From the NCBI GenBank assembly GCA_017303635.1, contig JAFLCG010000006.1, positions 1-64,000 on the forward strand: a stretch of 64,000 bases of DNA, in the 5' to 3' direction. Shown here one piece after another: positions 40,629-47,402 of the stretch (positions are counted from its first letter, which is position 1; every line of letters begins with the position of its first letter). Source of the DNA: Anaerolineae bacterium. Lineage in GTDB: Bacteria > Chloroflexota > Anaerolineae > Aggregatilineales > Phototrophicaceae. The position numbers were made by a program, and so were the translations under genes. The notes beneath the pieces are model-generated. The model was given only the letters and a program-made list of their open reading frames with translations, did no database searches and had not been told where the DNA came from.

Positions 40629-41987
40629 CTACCAGCGCTCCCAGGTCCGCTCACCCTGTTTCAATTCCTCTTCGCGGGGGTACTGCCGGATATGCTTGAC
40701 CCCCTGGCTTTCCACCAGCACATGATCGCTCTCTTCAAAGGTCACATTGCGGGTGATGACGCGCCGCGTGGGCGACGCGAACAGCACCACATCGGATTCG
40801 ATCATGCGACCGGGGAAGATAATCATGCCGCTGCCGATGCGGCAGTTATGCCCGACCGCACCACCCAGCGCCGTCTGCCCGACGTCTGCCAAATCGCCAT
40901 CAATCGTCGTGGCCTTGATCGAACGGGGGGTCACGCGCCCATCGGCCTGATACTCACCGATCAGGTTAAAATCGGTGAAGGTATTGCCCGCCCCAACAAA
41001 GCTGTTCCGCCCGATCACACACATTTGCAGGCAGGTGTTCTGCGCCACGATGCTGTTCTCCATCATGGCCGTCATGAACAGCGCCGCCCGGAACGGCAAG
41101 AAACAGTTATCAGCAATGGTCGAGAGCATGATCTGGCAGCCCTGGGCGATATTGACGTTATCGCCCAGAGTCGAGTTATCAATCACGACACCAGGGCCAA
41201 TAAAGCAGTTTTCCCCGATGACGGTCGGCCCGTTGATGACCGCCGAAGGGTCGATCACGGTGCCTTTGCCCACCTTGACCACTGCAGAGGTCGTCAAGAC
41301 CTGCTTCTGCTCGACGATACCGCGCCAGAGCAGCTTCAGAGCCGCGAAATTATGCTGCTTGATGTGTTCTTCAAAGCGACTGCCTCGTGAAAATACGCCG
41401 AAGACCACGCTGGCGTAAAAGATATGCACCCAGCTTTCGATGGACATCACCGCTCGTTCAGCCAGGTAATGCGTCAGATCACCCCGATCCTGTGCCATGA
41501 AGTCCGGCACCGAATAGTAACCCTTTTCTTTGAACAGGCTTGGCACCACTACAGGCACAATCTTATCCGTATAGCCATCTGGGAAGTACCAGAGGTCCAC
41601 CAGATGGATGGCATTCCCTTCCGCGTCCACACCAGATTCGATGTTGCGCGTCAATGGCAGTGTGTACGCTTTGTAGGCTTTATCGTCCGCGGGGATGGCC
41701 GCACGGCAGGCTGTCTTGGCCCGCTTCGCACCCTCCATGAAGGCCGTCAGGAATTCCTTGTCGAACCACAGGTTATCCCGGTAGACGATGGATTCGCCAG
41801 CACCGATGCGCTGGATGTCATGGTCGGTGCGGAAGGTGTTGCCCAGTTGAATCTCGCTGGTTTTGAAATATTCAGCGAACAGGTTTTCCTGATGGATTTT
41901 CAGCCGGGTCGTCCCAATGGTGAGCTGGCTGGCGGGTTCATTAAAGGGGAGGACGTGCCGCGTGTCCTCGATGATGTAACGGTACAT
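40629..41987 (-). CDS. Left-handed beta-helix (hexapeptide repeat) protein
   Basis: A 452-aa protein. Residues 1-225 form an unrecognised domain. Residues about 235-425 carry hexapeptide repeats typical of acyl- and sugar-nucleotide transferases (VIDPSAVINGPTVIGENCFI, then STLGDNVNIAQGC and MCVIGRNSFVGAGN). Two hydrophobic segments (ESWVHIFYASVVFGVF, CFLPFRAALFMTAMM) suggest membrane contact. It is translationally linked to the acyl-reductase gene. By context it might transfer or bind an acyl or sugar-lipid group; the exact reaction is unknown. Confidence 0.75.
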   Translation of the reverse strand: MYRYIIEDTRHVLPFNEPASQLTIGTTRLKIHQENLFAEYFKTSEIQLGNTFRTDHDIQRIGAGESIVYRDNLWFDKEFLTAFMEGAKRAKTACRAAIPADDKAYKAYTLPLTRNIESGVDAEGNAIHLVDLWYFPDGYTDKIVPVVVPSLFKEKGYYSVPDFMAQDRGDLTHYLAERAVMSIESWVHIFYASVVFGVFSRGSRFEEHIKQHNFAALKLLWRGIVEQKQVLTTSAVVKVGKGTVIDPSAVINGPTVIGENCFIGPGVVIDNSTLGDNVNIAQGCQIMLSTIADNCFLPFRAALFMTAMMENSIVAQNTCLQMCVIGRNSFVGAGNTFTDFNLIGEYQADGRVTPRSIKATTIDGDLADVGQTALGGAVGHNCRIGSGMIIFPGRMIESDVVLFASPTRRVITRNVTFEESDHVLVESQGVKHIRQYPREEELKQGERTWERW

Positions 41988-42059
41988 GGCTCAAACCTTG
42001 CCGTAACGGATTTCACACTTTCCAGTGTACCGTCACACGGATTGCTTCGCCATTAAGGG

Positions 42060-42087
42060 TTGCCCCCGCAACCTTCCCCGGTAGACT
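42060..42087 (+). promoter_or_regulatory. Probable promoter of fabF
   Basis: TTGCCC (42060-42065), a 16-base spacer and TAGACT (42082-42087), 41 bases upstream of the fabF ATG. Confidence 0.4.
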
Positions 42088-42127
42088 GGTGTTCAAAAGT
42101 ACGAATGTTAAGAAAGGGTGGCCGGTC

Positions 42128-43378
42128 ATGGAAACACGACGTGTAGTAGTCACAGGCATGGGAGCGATCTGTCCGGTAGGCAACTCCGTCCCTGAAGCGT
42201 GGACAAATATCAAGAACGGGTGCAGCGGCGTCGGCTGGATCACCAAGTTCGACACCAGCGGACTCTCGGTCAAGTATGCCGGGGAAGTCAAGCAATTCGA
42301 CCCCGTGGGGCGCTACGGCGCGAAGGAAGCGCGCCGTGTCGATATTGCCACCCTCTTCGCCTGGTCGGCAGCGGAAGAAGCCCTCAAGGATAGCAACCTG
42401 ACGATCACCAGCACCAATACTTACGATGTCGGCTGTATCATCGGCACCTGCGTCGGCGGCATCGAGTCCCTGGTGGATTCTATCCGTACCTTCGATGTGG
42501 ACGGGCAGAAATCAGTCAGCCCGTTTAGTGTACCGCGTATCCTCATCGACGGCAGTTCCGCCAAGATTTCGATGGAGTATCAACTGCGCGGACCAAACTA
42601 CTCGGTCACCTCAGCCTGTGCCACTGGCAATAACGCCATTGGGGATGCCGCTGACCTGATCCGCCTGGGCCGCGCCAAGGTCATGCTGGCAGGCGGCACC
42701 GAAGCGGCACTGGTGCCCTCGGTGCTGGCCGGTTTCGCCAACATGCGCGCCCTCAGCGCGTACGACGGCGATGACCCGCGCAAAGCCTGCCGTCCCTTCG
42801 AATTGAATCGTTCCGGGTTTGTGGCCGGTGAAGGGGCCGCCTGTCTTGTGCTGGAAGAGTACGAACACGCCCGCAGCCGGGGCGCACACATTTATGCGGA
42901 ACTGGTCGGCTACGGACACACCTCGGATGCCTATCACATCACCGCCCCACGAGAGGACGCTGAAGGGGCGACCCGTGCCATCCGCATGGCGCTGCGCGAA
43001 GCCGAGATGCAGCCAACCCAGATCGACTACATCAACGCCCACGGCACGGGCACGCCGCTCAACGACAAGGCCGAAACGCTGGCGATCAAACACGCGCTGG
43101 GCGATCACGCCTACCAGGTCGCCATCAGTTCCAGCAAGTCGATGACCGGGCATCTGCTGGGTGCGGCTGGAGCGCTAGAAGCGATTGTGGCGCTCAAGGC
43201 GATGGAGGAGAATCTCGCTCCGCCGACCATCAACCTGGATACACCCGACCCAGTCTGCGATCTGGATTACGTCCCGCACACTGCTCGCCCGCGCAGCATC
43301 AATGCCGTCATGAGCAATTCATTCGGTTTCGGCGGGCATAACACGGCACTGGTGTTCAAACGGATAGCAAACAGCTAG
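42128..43378 (+). CDS. fabF: Beta-ketoacyl-ACP synthase II (FabF)
   Basis: A 416-aa condensing enzyme of type II fatty-acid synthesis. The catalytic triad is C164 (SACATG), H305 (NAHGTGT) and H342 (SMTGHLLGAAG). The start METRRVVVTGMGAICPVGN is typical. It extends acyl-ACP with malonyl-ACP. The ATG at 42128 is chosen on family N-terminus; the frame continues to 42089. Divergent from the acyl-reductase cluster, and followed on the same strand by a hotdog thioesterase. No acpP or fabG is adjacent, so this may be a specialised KASII. Confidence 0.93.
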   Translation: METRRVVVTGMGAICPVGNSVPEAWTNIKNGCSGVGWITKFDTSGLSVKYAGEVKQFDPVGRYGAKEARRVDIATLFAWSAAEEALKDSNLTITSTNTYDVGCIIGTCVGGIESLVDSIRTFDVDGQKSVSPFSVPRILIDGSSAKISMEYQLRGPNYSVTSACATGNNAIGDAADLIRLGRAKVMLAGGTEAALVPSVLAGFANMRALSAYDGDDPRKACRPFELNRSGFVAGEGAACLVLEEYEHARSRGAHIYAELVGYGHTSDAYHITAPREDAEGATRAIRMALREAEMQPTQIDYINAHGTGTPLNDKAETLAIKHALGDHAYQVAISSSKSMTGHLLGAAGALEAIVALKAMEENLAPPTINLDTPDPVCDLDYVPHTARPRSINAVMSNSFGFGGHNTALVFKRIANS

Positions 43379-43477
43379 TGAATCAGTGCAGAGGACAGAG
43401 TGAAGAAGTTGTACGGGCGAGGCGTGCCTCGCCCGCGCAATGTTGATTACCTGCTGGAAACCCAACAAGGAACCCTG

Positions 43478-43915
43478 ATGACTGATCCCACCGGTCTCGA
43501 ACTGTTGCAAGGCGCCATTGGCAAAGCCATGGGAGAGGTCAGCCTCTCGGCCACCGGACGCTGGCTGAACGGCATTTTACGCGCAGCCGACGCGACCTCG
43601 CTGCAAATGGAATATACCATCCGCGAAGAGATGACCAATATGGTCAGCACGCTGCATGGCGGCATCACTGCTGCCATGCTGGATGATTCGATGGGGATGC
43701 TGCTCAACGTCACCAGCCTGGGCGAAGGCTTTTTCGCTACGGTCAACCTGACGGTGGATTACCTCGGCCCCGCAAGACTGGGCGATGTCATCATTGCCAC
43801 CGCGCAGATCAACCGCAAAGGGCGACAGATCGCCAACCTGGAAGGCTGGCTGCGGCACACCAATGGCAAAGCGATTGCCCACGCCACCTCGAATCTGTTG
43901 AAGATCGGGGCGTGA
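43478..43915 (+). CDS. PaaI-type hotdog thioesterase
   Basis: A 145-aa single hotdog-fold acyl-CoA/ACP thioesterase. The signature MVSTLHGGITAAMLDDSMG, with the catalytic acidic residue, and the following beta-strand VNLTVDYLGPARLGDV are typical. AAGGAA six bases before the ATG at 43478 fixes the start; a longer frame to 43400 lacks support. It is downstream of fabF by 99 bases and probably releases acyl groups, which fits the fatty-acyl neighbourhood. Confidence 0.85.
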   Translation: MTDPTGLELLQGAIGKAMGEVSLSATGRWLNGILRAADATSLQMEYTIREEMTNMVSTLHGGITAAMLDDSMGMLLNVTSLGEGFFATVNLTVDYLGPARLGDVIIATAQINRKGRQIANLEGWLRHTNGKAIAHATSNLLKIGA

Positions 43916-44037
43916 GTGCGTAACTTCTCTACACCACCGATTCCCCCACGCTCCCAGAGCGCGGGTCGCCAGATGCGCCCGAATGCGCTACCCTAAACAG
44001 CGATTTTGAGTCGGTGTGATCGAGGAGACTCCTACCT

Positions 44038-45276
44038 ATGGGCGCAAACCCATTTTCACGATGGATGACACGGTTGGTGATGATCCTGCTGCTGCTCGTC
44101 CTGGCCGCGTGTAATCTACAGGCCGATGGCGTTGGTCAGGCGGAAGCCATCAGCGGACCGCCAGTCGTCCGCATCGCCGCGCCGCTGCCCAACGCCACCT
44201 TCCTGGAAGGCGTTAATATCAATGTGCAGGCAGCCATCACCAACGCTGGAGCCGATGTTGATCGGGTCGAGGTGCTGGTAGATAACGCCATCATCGCCAC
44301 CCTGCCCCAACCGAACACGGCGGCTGCGCCCAGTTTCAGCATCACGCAAAGCTGGCAATCGGTCGGCGTAGGCGCGCACACCATCAGCGTGATCGCCTTC
44401 CGTGCTACAGGTGAAAGCAGCGCCCCGGTTTCCGTGACCATCAACGTCATCGCCGCTGCTGCCCAGGCTGAGCCCAGCGCCACCTTCCCACCACCGATAG
44501 ATACCGGAAGCGGTCAGGCCACTACCAGCGCGCCGACCACACAAGCCAATACCAGCCAGAATGCCCAGGCGACGGATGCCCCGCCCCGGGCAACCGATGT
44601 CCCGCAGCCAACCGCCACCTCCAATCGGCCAAGCGCCACACTCAACCAGGGGTTGAACGTCCGCGGTGGCCCCAGCACACTCTTTAACCCGCCCATCGGC
44701 AGCCTGGCCGCCGGGGAAACGGTCGATGTCCTTGGTCGCACTCCGGCAGGTGATTGGCTCAAGATCCGTTATTACAATGGGGATGGCTGGATCGCCGCTG
44801 GGTTCGTCACACTCTCCGGCGACCAGACTCAGGTGCCGGTTGATCCAGGCCCGGCGATACCGACCCTGACCCCGGTGCCGCCCACACCCGTTCCAGCCAC
44901 ACCCGTCCCGGCCACCAACATCAATCTGGTGCTGGGCAACGTCGGCGGAGTCCCCGGTTCACCCACCTGTGATGTGACCTTCAATGTGACTGTGGATGTC
45001 GCCAACTTCGGCTCGACCGCCAGCCCGGGTGGCACCATTGGCATCCGGGTTGTCTCGCAGCGGGATGGCACGCAAACTGCTGCCACCCAGGGCGGCTTCG
45101 GGCCGATCAATCCGGGCCAGACCCTCAACAGCGGCAATATCCCGCTGACGATCCCGAAGGTATATGTCAATGAGCAGCACCGCATGACCGTCACGGTTGA
45201 TCCGGGCGGGGCGATTGCGGAAACCAACGAAGGGGATAACGCCCGCGAGATCACCTTCACGCTGAACTGCCCGTAA
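44038..45276 (+). CDS. Large lipoprotein: Ig-like, SH3 and CARDB domains
   Basis: A 412-aa predicted lipoprotein with lipobox LAAC and Cys25. In order: an Ig-like/Big domain (residues 40-140, VRIAAPLPNATFLEG), a Thr/Ala/Gln-rich linker, a bacterial SH3 domain (205-260, LNVRGGPSTLF...GWIAAGFV), a second Thr/Pro-rich linker, and a CARDB-like domain (295-412, VANFGSTASPGGT, IAETNEGDNARE). It probably sits on the cell surface and binds the wall. GAGGAG supports the ATG. A strong terminator follows. Confidence 0.82.
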   Translation: MGANPFSRWMTRLVMILLLLVLAACNLQADGVGQAEAISGPPVVRIAAPLPNATFLEGVNINVQAAITNAGADVDRVEVLVDNAIIATLPQPNTAAAPSFSITQSWQSVGVGAHTISVIAFRATGESSAPVSVTINVIAAAAQAEPSATFPPPIDTGSGQATTSAPTTQANTSQNAQATDAPPRATDVPQPTATSNRPSATLNQGLNVRGGPSTLFNPPIGSLAAGETVDVLGRTPAGDWLKIRYYNGDGWIAAGFVTLSGDQTQVPVDPGPAIPTLTPVPPTPVPATPVPATNINLVLGNVGGVPGSPTCDVTFNVTVDVANFGSTASPGGTIGIRVVSQRDGTQTAATQGGFGPINPGQTLNSGNIPLTIPKVYVNEQHRMTVTVDPGGAIAETNEGDNAREITFTLNCP

Positions 45277-45298
45277 TCCACTGCTTGCATTCGTCAAT

Positions 45299-45325
45299 GG
45301 GCGACCCTGACTGGGTCGCCCCTAT
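45299..45325 (+). terminator. Hairpin terminator after the lipoprotein gene
   Basis: GGGCGACCC / GGGTCGCCC stem (9 bp) with loop TGACT, then CTATTCATTT. Confidence 0.65.
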
Positions 45326-45343
45326 TCATTTACAGGGATTGAG

Positions 45344-46135
45344 ATGAGCTTCAACGGACTGTTTACGGCTGAGAGGCCGGTTATCGGCATGGTGCATCTG
45401 AAGGCGCTGCCGGGTGCCCCTGCCTATGCGGGCGATCTGGATGCGATTTTCGCAGCGGCCTGGGCCGATGCCGATGCGCTGCTGCTGGCCGGGGTCGACG
45501 CCATGATCGTGGAGAACTTCCACGATGAACCCTTCATGATCGGGGAACCGACCACCGAGCAATTGGCGCTCATGGCCGCCATCACGCGAGACATTGTGCT
45601 GCGTTCCACTATCCCGGTCGGCGTGAATGTGCAGTTTAATGCCTGGCAAGCGGAAATCGCCGTCGCCCATGCCGCCCGCGCTGCCTTTGTCCGGGTGGAG
45701 GTGTTTGTGGACCGTGTGCTGATGGCCCAGGGTATCGTGGAGCCATGTGCGGCACAGATCACCCGTTACCGGGCGGCGCTGGGGGCCAAAGTCCAGTTGT
45801 GGGCGGATGTGCAGACCAAGTACACCACCAATATCGTCCCGCAGCCGATCACCCAGTCGGCTAAAGATGCCCAGGCCGCCGGAGCCGATGCGCTCATCGT
45901 GACTGGCGCGGCCACCGGCAAGGCCACCCCTCTGGACGATGTCGCCGCAGTGAAAGAGGTGGTCAAGATTCCGGTGCTGGTCGGCAGCGGCACGACGGCT
46001 GCCAATGCTGCTGATGTGCTCAAGATTGCCGACGGGGCCATTGTCGGCTCGGCGCTCAAGCAGGATGGGCTGGTCAGTAATCCAGTTTCCGTCCGGCGCA
46101 CAACCGAGTTCATGGCTGCCGCCCGTACTTCCTAG
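45344..46135 (+). CDS. BtpA/SgcQ family TIM-barrel protein
   Basis: A 263-aa protein of the BtpA family: PVIGMVHLKALPGAP at the start, DAMIVENFHDEPF and GVNVQFNAWQAE in the middle, and VPVLVGSGTTAANA-like VLVGSGTTAANAADVL near the end. Relatives include cyanobacterial BtpA, which stabilises photosystem I, and SgcQ of sugar operons. In a non-photosynthetic context the function is unknown, possibly a nucleosidase or phosphosugar enzyme. Well separated from neighbours by terminators and repeats. Confidence 0.85.
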   Translation: MSFNGLFTAERPVIGMVHLKALPGAPAYAGDLDAIFAAAWADADALLLAGVDAMIVENFHDEPFMIGEPTTEQLALMAAITRDIVLRSTIPVGVNVQFNAWQAEIAVAHAARAAFVRVEVFVDRVLMAQGIVEPCAAQITRYRAALGAKVQLWADVQTKYTTNIVPQPITQSAKDAQAAGADALIVTGAATGKATPLDDVAAVKEVVKIPVLVGSGTTAANAADVLKIADGAIVGSALKQDGLVSNPVSVRRTTEFMAAARTS

Positions 46136-46174
46136 CGGAAAGCAGTGCGCAGGCGCACCCGGATTCAGGGTTTG

Positions 46175-46225
46175 TTTGGACAAAATGGACACATTTGACA
46201 GATTTGACAGGCCGTCTTGTCCAAA
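46175..46225. repeat. Inverted TTTGGACAA/TTGTCCAAA flanking a direct ATTTGACAG repeat
   Basis: TTTGGACAA (46175-46183) and TTGTCCAAA (46217-46225) are inverted. Between them ATTTGACAG is present twice in tandem (46193-46210). Possible regulatory or structural role in the BtpA-DCC spacer. Confidence 0.4.
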
Positions 46226-46288
46226 ACACCACCCGGGAAGGTGTGCACCGAAAGATGATCAAACTCCAGTATACTGACGTACTGCCCA

Positions 46289-46314
46289 AAAATCGGAACA
46301 TATGTTCCGATTTT
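46289..46314. promoter_or_regulatory. Perfect palindrome with GAAC-N4-GTTC core upstream of the DCC gene
   Basis: Arms AAAATCGGAACA and TGTTCCGATTTT around TA. 84 bases before the DCC ATG, with a TATGAT box in between. Same site as at 36575 and, imperfectly, 56851. Confidence 0.5.
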
Positions 46315-46397
46315 GTATCGCTTTTTCAGCCGGAAATTTATGCAGCGTTTATCTTTTCCGGGTATGATACGTTCAGATTAAGCGGAGTATAGGTATC

Positions 46398-46790
46398 ATG
46401 ACGGTTGCGATCTACGATGGTAAATGTGTGATTTGTAACCAATCCCGCCGCCTTTACACGGCGCTCGACTGGTTCCGGCAAATCGAGTGGCTGGATCTGC
46501 ACAACTGGGATGAGGTCAGCCGCCGCTACCCCAGCCTGAGCTACGACACCTGCATGGGTCAGATGCACCTGGTCACTCCGGATGGGCAGTTACTGGGGGG
46601 CTTCCCGGCAGCGCGGCGCACCATGCGCGACCTGCCATTGCTGGTGCCGGTCTGGCTGCTGCTGCACCTGCCCGGCATGAACTGGCTGGGCGATAAGGTT
46701 TATCGCTTCATCGCCCGCAATCGCTACCGGGTAAATCAGTTCTTCGGTGTGGACATCTGCGAAGACGGCGTCTGCAAGCTGCCCTCGTAG
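46398..46790 (+). CDS. DCC family thiol-disulfide oxidoreductase (DUF393)
   Basis: A 130-aa protein with the defining YDGKCVICN motif at the N-terminus (DxxCxxC), thought to act in thiol-disulfide exchange. The middle has GFPAARRTMRDLP typical of DUF393, followed by a hydrophobic segment (VPVWLLLHLPGMNWLG) and a C-terminal Cys pair (DICEDGVC). A palindromic SOS-like site lies upstream, so it may be stress-regulated. Confidence 0.88.
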   Translation: MTVAIYDGKCVICNQSRRLYTALDWFRQIEWLDLHNWDEVSRRYPSLSYDTCMGQMHLVTPDGQLLGGFPAARRTMRDLPLLVPVWLLLHLPGMNWLGDKVYRFIARNRYRVNQFFGVDICEDGVCKLPS

Positions 46791-46865
46791 GTCGATAGCC
46801 AAACAATAGCGGAGCCGAAAGCTCTGAACGGGCAGTTGGTAAGTGGACGCTGATATGGAGCAACG

Positions 46866-47195
46866 ATGGACTTCCTGAAAAAACTCTTCGGTGGTGGTGG
46901 AGCAGCAGTCAGCCGTGGCGATAGCGGCATCTACTTTTACATCCGTCCACATACCTGCAAAGAAGTCCTCCGCGTCCGCATTGACCGGAACAACGACTTG
47001 AGCGCGACCGATGACAACAGCGGATTCTTTTGCCGGAAGCTGGCCCGCTCCAGCGATTACCATTGCAACCGGCAGGTCGAGATCGAGCTGTGGTTTGACG
47101 CCAACCGTCAGCTTCAGAACAGCGAGGTGATGGGCGGTCTGATGGTCACAGAAGCGGACTATGAGGCGTGGCTGGCTACTCAGGAAAGCGCCTAA
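46866..47195 (+). CDS. Small Cys-containing hypothetical protein
   Basis: A 109-aa protein, opening MDFLKKLFGGGG and containing YFYIRPHTCKEVLRVRIDR, GFFCRKL and DYHCNRQVEIEL. The three Cys and a His may bind metal. Predicted alpha+beta, cytoplasmic. No family recognised; similar short proteins seem common in this lineage but I cannot confirm that. The spacer to the TIR gene (47196-47402) shows no gene. Confidence 0.6.
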   Translation: MDFLKKLFGGGGAAVSRGDSGIYFYIRPHTCKEVLRVRIDRNNDLSATDDNSGFFCRKLARSSDYHCNRQVEIELWFDANRQLQNSEVMGGLMVTEADYEAWLATQESA

Positions 47196-47402
47196 CGTAG
47201 GTTAGCGAATGCTTCAGACGCGCCGTTTTGTGGTTGTAGAGACATCCAATGAGGTGTCCCCAACACGATTTATTTCAAGAATCTACTTTAGACAGTCCTC
47301 CATTCAGCCGTTCAACACGATCACTTGTAGATTGAACAGCCAAAGCTGCATTTATAGGCTACATTACATCACAACTTAGCTGGCTCATCCCGGAGGTCTG
47401 CC

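Noticed and set aside
39481..40725. 414-aa plus-strand open frame opposite the acyl-reductase gene
   Set aside because: His/Arg-rich shadow translation with no motif; the minus-strand gene is well supported.
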